Shown piece after piece: positions 35,934 to 47,114 of a DNA stretch of 64,000 bases (its first letter is position 1; each line of letters begins with the position of its first letter). The stretch spans positions 15,626,001 to 15,690,000 of the forward strand of contig OX485806.1 in the NCBI GenBank assembly GCA_950295325.1. The letters are read 5' to 3'. Origin of the DNA: Polytrichum commune (taxonomy: Eukaryota > Streptophyta > Polytrichopsida > Polytrichales > Polytrichaceae). The position numbers and the translations under genes are program-made. The notes beneath the pieces were generated by a model, which saw only the letters and a list, made by a program, of their open reading frames with translations, did not search any database and was not told the DNA's origin.

Positions 35934-36240
35934 TGGGACTTAGGACTTGGGACCAAGTGTGAAGTGGTAAGTCCCAATTTTTATGCTCTCAATGGCTAAG
36001 ATTGCATGGATTGACCTCAAGTGACTTGGGCCTTAGGACTTGGGACCCGGTGTGAAGTGGTAAGACCCAACCTCCATGCTTTCAATGGCTGAGGTTGCAT
36101 GGATCGACCTCGAGTGACTTGGGCTTCAGGACTCGGGACCCGGTGTGAAGTGGTAAGTCCCAACTTCCATGCTCTCAATGGCTGAGATTCACAAATTGAC
36201 CTCAAGTGACCATGGGCCTTAGCACTTGGGACATGTTGGA
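35934..36240. repeat. 93-bp tandem repeat, about 3.3 units
   Basis: The word YAGGACTYGGGACC (last unit: TAGCACTTGGGACA) recurs at 35,941, 36,034, 36,127 and 36,220, an exact period of 93 bp. Units share GTGTGAAGTGGTAAG, CCATGCTCTCAATGGCTGAG and TTGACCTCAAGTGAC. Because 93 is a multiple of three, a 79-codon minus-strand frame (36,256-36,017) shows a 31-residue repeat, but there is no other sign it is translated. Confidence 0.9.
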
Positions 36241-36250
36241 ACCGGCCCTT

Positions 36251-36273
36251 ACTCACTCACTCACTCACTCACT
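36251..36273. repeat. (ACTC)n microsatellite
   Basis: About six ACTC units directly after the 93-bp tandem repeat. Confidence 0.9.
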
Positions 36274-36579
36274 AATGCATGCCCCAACTTACTAATGTGG
36301 TCAACCAATGAACGGCCCCTACCAACGGGGGCCACTTTTAGCTCCAATTTGACCAACGACGACCATTGGATGTAACCAATGTTGGTAGGAACCGTTCACT
36401 GGTGGCCCACACCAGTAAGTGTGAGCATGCTATTCCTTACTTACACACCCTTATTAATTATGCAAGCAAGCAAGTAGAGCCTACTAACTACCACTACTGT
36501 AGTGCTAAGTAGTATCATAGTTTGTGTGTGTGTGATATACTTGGTAGGCCTTGCGCAGGCTAAGCTAAGAAGCTAAGAA

Positions 36580-39500
36580 AGCTTAAAGAACCTCCACCCT
36601 TCTTCTTCCCATTTCCTTTCCTCCACAATTGCACGGCAGGCCTGCCACAAACCACATCACACCACTCCCTCCCTCACTCGCAATTCCCCCAACTGCACCG
36701 CCTCCGAGGAGCCGCTTCGTCATGCTCTAATTGTCACAAAAACCACAGGAGAGAGATAGAATAGTTAGATAGTTAGTTAGTTAGGACAGATAGACAGATA
36801 GACAGATAGATAGATTGATAGATTGATAGATAGAGAGAGAGATAGATGGATGGATTGATTTAGGTGCTTAGATTCTTTGGCCTTCTTCGCAATTCCGATG
36901 AAGTTGCGTTGAAACGGCAAGTCAAATTTGGTGGACATGTACAGTTGTTTGGCCGGAACAGTAGTAGTAGTGGTGCTGCTGCGGCCAGACTGTGGCGGCA
37001 ATGACGTCGGGGACTCTTGGTTCCCTCTTGGTGGTTTAAGGAGAGTGTTTCTTGAAGAAGACAGAGGTGGCCGCGGAGGCGGGGGCGTCGGAGGTTATGG
37101 TTATGGTTTATGAATCGTGAGGAGGTTAGGATTTGGAAGCAGGTTAAATTGGAGTGGAGGAGTTTGCGTTAGCGGCAAAGGCAGAGGGGGAGCTAGCCGC
37201 AATGAGGCTCAAGCAATTGCGAGGAGGAGGAGGTGGCGGTGGTGGTTGTTGTTCTTGTGTGGAGGAAGGGAAGTGCTAGAATCGTAGGTGCTACTCTACG
37301 GGGGACGTACTTGCTAAGTAAGACAAGTAAGTTTTGACTCGGACAACTTCAATCGTTGTCGGAGTGGACATGATGTTGGATTTTTTTCCCCCCACCCCCC
37401 CCCTAGAATCCACACGATTGCAGTTGAACACGGTGGATTATGCCACACGTGCTGTCTGTCGCATCTACTTAGGAGAGAATAAATTGTTTCTTGAACTGAA
37501 AGATGAGAGGAAGGAGCTTATAACATTCCTAAGCCTCATGCTCCCTCACCTATGCGTGATAAAAAGAGATGCTGTTCCACGGGGACCTTACTGTGGTGGT
37601 TCTAAGACGTTTTATTTATTTTTTAGAATCTCGGCATGTTTATTACCTGGTCTAAGTTATATCCTCCGGCTAGGGTAAGTGGCAGGTGGAGCTAAGCAAT
37701 GTTGTGAAGAAGGCAGAATGAAGAAGTAACCCCTGGCATGACCAAACAATCCTTAGATTATGGTTTGGAAGAGTAACTTTCTCTAGAGGAGGCTCTGACT
37801 CTGGATGCAACCCCCAGGCATGGTACTCTATATTGAGAAAATCTTATTTGCAATGCTCTAACTCATTCTTGCGAGGGACGATGAAGAAGAGTTTCGCTTA
37901 ATAATGTGTCGCCTTCTCTTAGTTCGAGGTCTAGAGACGAGAGCCAGGTTCTAGAGCGTTGTTCTTACGCCTGTTGTTATGGCTGTGGTTGTACCTTAGT
38001 GTGTTTATTTTCGTTCTGGCATTCTCGCCATCCTCATCTGTTTCGAGATTGCGAGACGGCTAGACTGAAAAAAACACTCTTCCAGCATATGGACGAGGTA
38101 GCCAAGTCAACCAGTGCAAACGAACGTGTGATGAAATTTGGATTGATAGAGAAGGAGTTAATGCACCATGTGCTCTCTTTTTCTTTTTCGCTTATACTGT
38201 TGCTCTAGAATCTCCCTTTTGGAAAGGCGCCTAACTGCATAATCCGAGTGTAGTTTCTAGCACGTTGACCATGGCTCTGTCAACGAAATGTCATGTCAAT
38301 GTCGTGTCTCCCAGAGGCCGTAGAATATCTTGAAGTTTTTCTGTTTCCCGTTGCGACGAAGTTGATCCAACTTGTAGATACACAGGGGCCGCATTTGTAA
38401 CCCTCTATGCTAGCTCCAGGAAGCAGTAATGCTCTCTGCGAATCATGCGGCTTTAGATTCATGTAGGCTATTATTTTCTGTTTCTCTCTGAACAATGCCT
38501 GGACCGTGTATTAATATTGGCCCCTGGCTCTGCTCAGAAAAAGGCAGATTTTATGGCCCTTGACAAATTTTATTAATGGCACAGTTTGGGTATTAAGGTA
38601 TTCTATTGTAGCAGAGCCTGTACTAACTTGAGAGTTTAATGTGAAGGTGTTTTGGGTATGTAACAGAATCCTGAGGTAGTTTGCAATTTGTGGTTTACCC
38701 ACCGGGGATGCTGTTGCGGTCAGTGTGTAGACAGGGCCCTGTTCGTGCGCACGGTAGAGAAGTGTTTTTAGGGTTTTCTGCTGGTATACTACATTAGAGT
38801 TATCCTTAACTTCAATGGTACTTCTCGTCGGTAGTTGATCGTCTATGATTTTCCATTGGTTGTTCTGTATACAATATCAATAATTTCTTTCCACTTGTGG
38901 TGCATGTTTGGAGGTAGTGGTTGAATTGAATGAAGAGCAACCTATTTTGTGAGGTTCATTAAGAATCAAAATCATTTTAGCACCGCTTAGCATGCCAAAA
39001 TGAGTTTGACCTTCAATGAACCGATTTAGAATGTTTTATATCAGACCTCCACACCTCCACACATAGTGCACTACCTTCCTGCATGCACCGGAAACTTGCC
39101 GAACATGGGAGGTGTTTGTTTGCAAACAACCAACTTCCGACCAAAAGTCATGTTGAATTAGAGGATAACCTTATCGAGCAATATACTTGTCAAGCATTTT
39201 GGGGGTAGGTGTCTAGTGAGCAATTTCTACCGGCGAGTGTATACTATACCTAGTTAAGGCCGGTGTTTTATAGTCGTCTCACACAGAACATTCAAGTCCG
39301 GTAGCTCTTGAGGCTTGACTGTAGCCCCTGCTTGGCAACTGGTGTGTAATTTTGCACCTCTATTGTAATAGTTCTCTCGTATTTCTGCAATATAGACACT
39401 GAGATAAACATGCAGTCTTGGGAAATTGGTGGCTTGGTTGGTTCAGTTGATAGTTATGGTGATTGTTCAACATACGAGTGTCACAAGTTGAACCTTTTGC

Positions 39501-39969
39501 CACATTTATCACCCTTTGCATGGAGCCAAGCGTTTGAAGCATCTGGTTCACTGATATGCAAGCCTCGCATGATTTTTGAATATGTCCATAGGAGCTTGAT
39601 CTCTTCTTTCTTTTTAATTCTGACATCCTGGAAATTGTCAACATAAAAGAGGTACAGAGATGTTAGATTCCTGTGCGACTGAAACGACTAATTTTGTAAT
39701 ATAGTTGCCTACTTTCAAGTCTTCTCCCCTGGCTCATTTTCTTTGCTGTGCGTCAGAGCTTCCTTCCTTGAAATAGCTGATGTTCTTGCGATCTGACAAA
39801 GGTAGAAAGGGCCTGGGTGGCTATGTTTTCCAAGCAAGAGTCTTCCTGGTTCATGAGATTGATGCTTTTGTGCTGATAGAATTTATTTGTTGTTCTGTGC
39901 CAGCAGGTAGTGATGGAGCTTTAAACAACATTTCCCATCCTTGGAGAACAACGGATGTGGAGTTGAATA
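36580..39969 (+). promoter_or_regulatory. Probable promoter and 5' untranslated region of the gene at 39,970
   Basis: 36,590-37,280 is clearly richer in G+C and CpG than its surroundings, with CT-rich leader-like sequence near 36,595-36,680, a GATA/GACA microsatellite at about 36,781-36,850 and GGA/GGC-rich sequence near 37,050-37,260. This looks like a plant promoter/first exon. Open frames here (for example 37,334-37,678) resemble nothing I know. A long spliced 5' leader ending near 39,905-39,969 is plausible but not proven; a separate minus-strand transcript from the CpG-rich block is an alternative. Confidence 0.35.
38901..39087. mobile_element. Fold-back element family F, copy 2
   Basis: Starts TGCATGTTTGGAGGTAGTGG and ends CACTACCTTCCTGCATGCA, with inner arms ATGAAGAGCAACCTATTTTG and CCTTCAATGAACC partly complementary. 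It matches 9,627-9,791. A related outer segment (CATGCACCGNAAACTTNCCG, AACATGG) also occurs at about 47,690-47,725. Confidence 0.65.
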
Positions 39970-42900
39970 ATGATGGATAACAACTCAAATATGAAGAGGG
40001 TCTCAGATCCAAAGCCCATATTAGGGGCCACACTTGTGAGGATTAGTAAGGATCCTGCGAGGAGTAGTAAAGAGCTCGTGTTCAAGAGTAGTAAAGAATC
40101 TTCAAAGTCAAGTACAATAGATCCTTCAAGGAGAAGTTCTTATTCTTCTTTAAGTAATGTGCACCCAGAGAGGACCAGTAAAGAGTTTACAAAGAGTGTA
40201 AAGGAGCCCATGAGAAGTAGTCAAGATCCTGTAAGGAGTAGCAGTCAGGTTCCTGTGAGGCCGAGTGAGGAGCATGCCAAAGTTAGGGATGAGAGAGGGA
40301 GGGAATTGTTGGTTAAGAGTGTAAAGAAGCCTACCTTACCAATGGGTATCAGGGATTTACCTAAATCCATTGATGACAACCGGAGGGAGTCATTGTTGTT
40401 CAAGAGTGTAAAGAAGCCCGAAATGATGGGCACCAAGGAGTCACAGATTCCCAAAGATGGCATCGGGAGGGATTCATTGATTAAGAGTGTTAATAAGCCC
40501 CCAGTGACCAGTGGCGCCAAAGACTCACCGAAACCCAAAAATGACAATGGGAATAATTCATCACCTAAAACTGCTGCAAAGCAGGAGAATACTGGCAACA
40601 GGGATTCCTTCAAAGTCAAAGATGACAAAGGGAGGGAAACTTCAAGTAAGAGTTTCCTCAAGCCACATGCGAGTGGCCTGAAAGATGTCCGAGAAGTCAA
40701 GAGAGAGGAAGGGAAGGATGTGCTGAGTAAGAATGTTTCGAAGCAACCCATGTCTGGGGTCAAGGATTCATCAAGGCCCAAGGGCGATGGAGGAAGAGAT
40801 TTATTGATGAAGACCGAAAAGAAACCCCAAGTGTTTGGGTCCAAGGACTTGACAAAGGAGAGAGATGGTTCAGGGAGGGATCCATTGATCAAGAGTGAAA
40901 AGAAGCCTCAACAAGTAGTTGGCTCCAAGGGTTCGATAAAAGGGATTGATGGTACAGGGAGGGATCCATCGGTCAAGATTGAAAAGAAGCCCCAAGTGAT
41001 TGGTATCAAGGATTTGAAAGCAAAAGATGATGTAAGGAAGATTAAGGTAGTGACCAATGTGAAGCAGTCCCCAGGAGTTAAACAGAATGATATGCCAGTG
41101 AGAACTGTCGTGAAAATGGACTCGCCAAGCCTCAAGACCACTTCAAAAGTCATGAATGTACGTTTCCAACTAAAGTCTTGAGTACGAGCAAAGGTTGATC
41201 GATTATCTATACAGTGGCCTTATTTCTTTTTGGATTTCCAAGCTTAAATTAAGCTTTACTCAGGGCACAATAAGTGAAACTTACATCTCTTCTGTATGCA
41301 GGGGGGGAGCTCTGCAAGTAAGAGTACTATGGTACACAAGGTGGTCACAAAATCTTCTGTTAAATCAAAGGAGGAGAAGCGGTCAAAGAAAGTATTTTCT
41401 TTGCCAGGCCAAAGATTTGAAGCACCAGAAGAAGTATGCCCTTTGCCCCTCCTACTGTGATGGACCATGTTATGTCTGGACCTATGAACCTTGGGATATT
41501 GATGCCTCCTAGTCTCAGACAAGTTTAATATGGGAGACGAGTCGTAGAGGACTCGTACATTGTTGTCTGGACCAATGCAGACATGGCCGCTTGCATGACT
41601 CTCATTCGGTCAAGTGGCTGAATCCTGCATGTTTTTGTACATTTGGGTTTCTGTGCTTCAAAACTTCTGCTGGATTTAAGTGATAGTGGTACTTAATTTG
41701 ATGTCTGGCTAATGGAACCTTAGGGTATTACTTTTCCTTGTCTGAGACAATATTGTAATTGAGACTCACCGTAGTAATTGGTAGTAATTGAGACTGGTCG
41801 TAGAGAAATATTACATTGTTGTCTGGACCGATTCAGACATGGCCACCTGGATAAGAAAGCAACTCCTCTTTCAACTGTTTTATTCCTACTTGTTTCTATG
41901 TATTCGGACAGTTCTGCTTCAAAACATTGGTTCGATTCAAATGATAGTGGTACTGACTACAGAGTGGGTCATACCAATCTTCATTACCTTCTCGAAGTCC
42001 TCCATAGACACGAGTACTAAGCAGCTGGGTACCTATTTCGTTTAGATTGGGGCAGATGGACACTAGGACAACCGCAATGGTATTCTTTTGAGTTCAATTT
42101 ACACAACGTTGTTTTGTACCTGACGAAAATGTTGTCGTTTGTTGTGTGCTGGGGATATCGGTTGGTTGGTTGGTTGCACACCAGAGGGATGCTTTAAGGC
42201 TTTTCTACGCATCATTGCATAGCCAAATACCCGAGAGCGAGATGGCCAATATCTGGTGAGTCTTTTCTACTATTTTATAGAGTTGCCAAATTATTGGAAA
42301 GATGACTCTACATAATTCAACAAAAACAAGTAGAAATGACCTTTGCTCCCTCCTCCCCATCTTCCCTCCCTGCCTTCCTCTCCTCCTTTGTAATTCTCCC
42401 CTCTTCCTCCCTTCTTTTCTAATGCACTCCTTGGGTCTTCCCTTACCCGCATATACATTGAGTTCATTAAAGTTCTAGAAAGTTGATTCTGAGTGTGTAT
42501 TATGGAAGAATCAAAGGCCTGCAAGTAGCGATGGAAAAACGAAGGAATATAAAAGACATGCAACTTGTAGTTAACACAAGAAATTCTACATTGGCAACCT
42601 TTGAAAGATTGCACAATGCATCTTTCAATCTAGGTTTCAATGTTCATAGTTGTTCATGGAATGCTTGCATGATCTAATAGGTCCATACTTCAATTCTCCT
42701 AGTCTTATCCTTAGGTTCCATATCACTCATGCTTCCTTGCTCACATTGGGTGCTGCTATTTGATTTCTAAGTATTTATGGGGACCCTCAAATCGAGGTTT
42801 TCCGCACTGGGTGAAGCTGATACGGGAGGTTTGACACAGGATGATGGAGCATGGTCTGCTGCCAGCCGATGAGGCGAAGTGGGTACTATCCCGGAAGCAG

Positions 42901-43101
42901 AGTTCCAAGGGAAGTATGCCACTTAAACCTGCGGCCTACAAACCCTCGCCTTCGAAGGTGTCCAACGGTCGTCCGGCGGGGAATAAACTGCCGCAGAAAG
43001 TAGGGACAGGACAGAATGTGGACATGAAACCACTAGGCAAGAAGCGGAAAGAGGAGGGTGGTGATGAGAAATTACCTCCTATGAAAAAGCTCAAGGTGTA
43101 G
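39970..43101 (+). CDS. Lys/Ser-rich nuclear protein with internal repeats and conserved C-terminal module
   Basis: Four exons fit together in frame with GT-AG borders: 39,970-41,157, 41,302-41,433, 42,185-42,255 and 42,840-43,101, giving 550 codons. Residues about 28-100 carry short DPxRSSKE-type repeats. Residues about 107-357 consist of roughly nine degenerate units of 27-29 residues with pattern GRDxLxKSxKKPxxxGxKDxxKxxD. Exons 2-4 encode the part that looks conserved: LPGQRFEAPEE, then RDALRLFYASLHSQIPESEM and W|MMEHGLLPADEA, with the Trp codon split across intron 3. I recall modules of the form FYxSLxxQxPxSEMAxxW-MEHGLL from plant proteins of unknown function. The C-terminus has basic clusters (KPLGKKRKEE, PPMKKLKV) typical of nuclear localisation signals. 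A chromatin or RNA-associated role is only a guess. The start is the first in-frame ATG; an upstream coding exon cannot be excluded. Confidence 0.75.
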
Positions 43102-43775
43102 GCCGCTGAGAATTTTTGTCCGGGTAAGTTGTAAATGTGCATTTGATTTATTGCCCCATGAGATATGTTGACAGTATTTGTGAAGCAACACATGAGCTGG
43201 GTCCACTATTCAAGTTGGGGTTTCATTTATTTTCTTCAATTTATCAAGGAAGCAAGAAAGAAACAGATGCAGAATAAGGAGAACAAGAAATAGGTGAATC
43301 TGCAGGGTGATTAATTTGTTAGGACATTCTTTAATAAGAAAATCTGGGTGTTCTTGTCATTAAGTCAGTATTCTTTTTTGGTGTGTCTTGGTAGACATAG
43401 TAGGTTCGATCTTTCGTAAACTAGACAATTGGTGAGCAAAAATTGGTGTGGAGGGCAGATTGTTTGATTTGAATGCGAGTGTGATTCAATGGCAGCCTAT
43501 TCTGATTGTAGCGAAAGGCTTTTCCTAGATTTCATTTTGAATTGAAATTTTGGAATGAATGTGACGCACAAGACCGCAGTGTTATTGTTGGGTCCTTTTA
43601 TACAACTTGATTTATCAGCACTACCTAGTACCCCTCCTCCATGCCAAAAAGATAATACCCAAGGGGATTACAAAAGAACGGATCCACGTCATCACAAAAG
43701 TGAAAGTGTTCTTCGGCCACATGGCTCAAGCTTTTGTCTCCACAAGTGCAAAGGAGAAGTCCAAAATATATAACA
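43102..43775 (+). other. 3' untranslated and downstream region of the nuclear-protein gene
   Basis: AT-rich sequence after the TAG at 43,099-43,101, with AATAAG-like signals near 43,275 and 43,330 that could guide polyadenylation. No further coding sequence recognised. Confidence 0.4.
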
Positions 43776-43777
43776 AG

Positions 43778-44280
<503 letters not shown>

Positions 44281-44464
44281 TTATATCCGAGTTTATATCT
44301 TGTCAAGCATTTAAGTTGAGGTGATTAACCTATTTGGCAGCCACTTTCCACTTCTCAAGCAATTAAGTGTTGCAAGTGATTAACCTACTCAATGGTCTCC
44401 TTGCATTCTCAAATTGTGGTGACAAACCTACTTGGGAGTCGTTCTCCGTACTCATTAAATACTT

Positions 44465-45010
44465 GCTAAGGTATTGAGGCCGTGAAGCAAAACTTTAGGA
44501 ATATTTTTCTATTTTAGGAAGGTTAAGTGGCTTAGACAAATTTCAAAAAAATTCCATAGATTTGCAAATTTCTATAGAGTTTACAATTTTTTTTACTAAA
44601 TTCATATTGCAACTTACATAAATTCCCGAAGTTGTCTCAAAGAAAGAGCCTTGTACTCTCAATTAGGGGGGGTTTATTGATGCTGGATTGCTATGTGAGA
44701 ATCACCGCAAAATTAGCCTTATTGTGGGCGAAGATCTTTTATTAAATGAAGGTGTTGTCCCCCTTTTGTGGATCATTTCTTACACTGCCTCGTTGAGTGG
44801 ATAGATCCCCGATTAACCATTGTGGTTGGTCAAAGTTGGTGCTCTCCTTAAAGCATTCTTGCATCCTTCTTACAACGCTATTATGAATGGTCGAAGTGGG
44901 TGCTATTTTACATTTAATGCCGCATATGATAATCACATCCAATAATGACTTACTTGATGGCACCATTGCACTCATTTGTTGATAACTTAAGGAATTAAAA
45001 TAGGTGTCAC
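44465..45010. repeat. Dispersed repeat family B, copy 2
   Basis: Direct-orientation match to 75-645: AAGGTATTGAGGCC, TAGGAAGGTTA, CTCAATTAGGGGGGG, GAATCACCGCAAAATTAGCC, GAAGGTGTTGT, CCTCGTTGAGTGGATAGATC, GCATCCTTCTTACA, CCATTGCACTCA. It starts about 190 bp after the rpoB fragment. Confidence 0.65.
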
Positions 45011-45457
45011 CAAAGGGAAGGTGTTATTTAAAAGCCTTAGTACCTTACATGCAACTATACATATTTCAGTTCAAGTTTGCATGCCAATTTTTTTCCCTAA
45101 AAGATCGCGAGGATGTTAGATGCCATTGGAGTGAAGTGGTAGTAGTTGGAGGCAAACCAACAAACTTTAAATCACATATGTCTTGTTCCATGATTTGTAT
45201 CCTCTAAATGTGATGAAACATTGAAACTCACATGCAAAGTATGAAGATGCATTGTATAGAAGTTGAAGATACTCACAATTTTATCATTAAAGGATGAAGG
45301 GTCTCAATGTTTGATCTATACACCACAAATTATAAAACTTTCACCAAGCCTTCTATTCGTTTCTTTAATTTTTTTTTAAAATTTACGGGTTTGAAACTTT
45401 ATTTAGTACATTGTCTTCTACCAAAGAAAGAATAAAATCATTGATGATCAATTACTA

Positions 45458-45842
45458 TACTAGATATTGTATTTAGTGTCCTATGGTATTTTATGTCACT
45501 GTGGTTATTTTCTAATGGGACTTATGAATAAGTTTACAAGGACTCTCATGGATGAAATCCTTGCTAATTATTGAAACAAAATCTGGTATATTTTGCATCC
45601 TAATAACTCTCTAATGAATTGTTGTCATGGATGATTGAAATTTGGATGAAAAATCACTTAGTAGGTGACAATAATTGCACCGTTGTAAATCTATAATGCC
45701 CAAATTTGTTTACAAGGAATGACAAATATTGTTAGGTTTACATTTAGTGTTGGTGACACTACACAGGTGGTTTCCAATTAGTATTGACCAAGACAAATAA
45801 AATTGGTGACATTAAACACATTAATTTAATGTAGTTATGCAA
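45458..45842 (-). mobile_element. MITE family C, copy in reverse orientation
   Basis: Reverse complement of 30,488-30,875: on the minus strand AACTACATTAAATTAATGTG, CACCAACACTAAATGTAAAC, ATTTGTCATTCCTTGTAAAC and TCATCCATGACAAC occur in the same order. Ends have decayed (ACTATACTAGATATTGTATT on the plus strand). Confidence 0.65.
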
Positions 45843-46137
45843 TAACATTAAGGTGTTCAATTGATTTGAATAATTTCACTAGAAGAATGGGCAAAAGGTA
45901 AACTTTTGGTGCAATTGGCAAAAATGAAAGTATATAGCTCAAATACACGTTTTAGTACCCACCTATACTCATTGAGATTATTTGCTTCATTAATAAACTG
46001 TTATGACCTTGCCTGAAACTCAATGTCATGATTGTGAGAGTGTGAGAGGCCACAAGTAGCATGCCACGAGTCTTGCTTACAAATGCATTATATAAGTTAC
46101 ACATGCCTAATTCCAACACAAGAATAACCTTGACACC

Positions 46138-46410
46138 TATGTTTGAATGGTATGTGGTTAGGTATGGATGTAAGAACAAACACCAAGAAGACACATGTTT
46201 ACAAGAGATTGGATTGTGTGCTCTAATATTGTTGATTATTCTAGGCTCGATAGTATCTATCTATCTATATAATTTATTTTTTTGAAGGGGGGGGGGGGGG
46301 GGGGGACTATAAGATCACTTATAGAGCACGAGAATTTATATTTTGATAATGAATAAGATATTCATGTGAACTCCAAGAATTATGACGCAAGTTGGCCAAG
46401 GATCCAACGT
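46138..46410 (-). repeat. Dispersed repeat family A, copy 7, with G19 tract
   Basis: Reverse copy: TATGTTTGAATGGTATGTGG, ACACATGTTTACAAGAGATT, CTAGGCTCGATAGTATC, a 19-base poly-G run at 46,287-46,305, TTGATAATGAATAAGATATT and GTGAACTCCAAGAATTATGA. The G run is the longest in any copy and sits at the shared internal position. Confidence 0.65.
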
Positions 46411-47114
46411 TCAAGTATATTTGGACAAACTACTTATCCAAAATCAAAAAGAGTTGTGCATTTGTGGGAACAAAAACTTCAAACAACAACAAAAGCAACA
46501 ACACAACCATCACAACTTCAAATGTTTGAGTTCCATGTTCGCCCACCACCATATTTGTGTAGTTTTGTGATCTAGTGTACGTCATATTGACAGTTGGAAT
46601 TGTCCCACATCAGCTTGTTTTCAACAAAATTCTCACATAGAACCAGAATGGAGTATCTAACAAAAGGAGCACATTGTAACAATCGCAACATTCTCTACAC
46701 GCATGTAAGTTATTAAGTAGCAGTGCAAGGGTCTGAAAATGACATCGTCGAAACACCACCAACTTTGGGGTTGATCACACTGACCAACTTTTGACACCAT
46801 CTGTCAGCATGCATCTGTGAAAAGTGGTGGGCCAACATCTATTTCCCAACATAATCCCAGCAATTTCACGGCTAGAACCGAACGTAAAGTTTGGTGTGAT
46901 GGGGCCTGTACCGAAAAAAACATGAGTTACCGTTACTCATGCCGACCTTCTCCGAACAACAAAATGATTTCCGAGGCTAGCCTCTGCATGCATTTGGTAT
47001 TGAGACTATCCGTCTTGCCTGAGTGACATCCAAGTGTTCTACGCAAACTTTCGACGCTGGTATCATCCTGTAGTTATAGTCAACCGACACTTACAAGCAG
47101 TATTGAATTGCATT
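46411..47114. other. Downstream region of the sHSP gene, nothing recognised
   Basis: Short open frames only (up to 69 codons). It would include the 3' untranslated region of the minus-strand sHSP gene. Confidence 0.4.

Noticed and set aside
35934-36240. CRISPR-like array
   Set aside because: The 93-bp units are tandem without unique spacers, and the context is a plant nuclear genome.
40245-41153. Minus-strand frames of 215 and 81 codons opposite the nuclear-protein gene
   Set aside because: They are antisense to the repetitive exon, share its periodicity and lack any recognised motif or start context.
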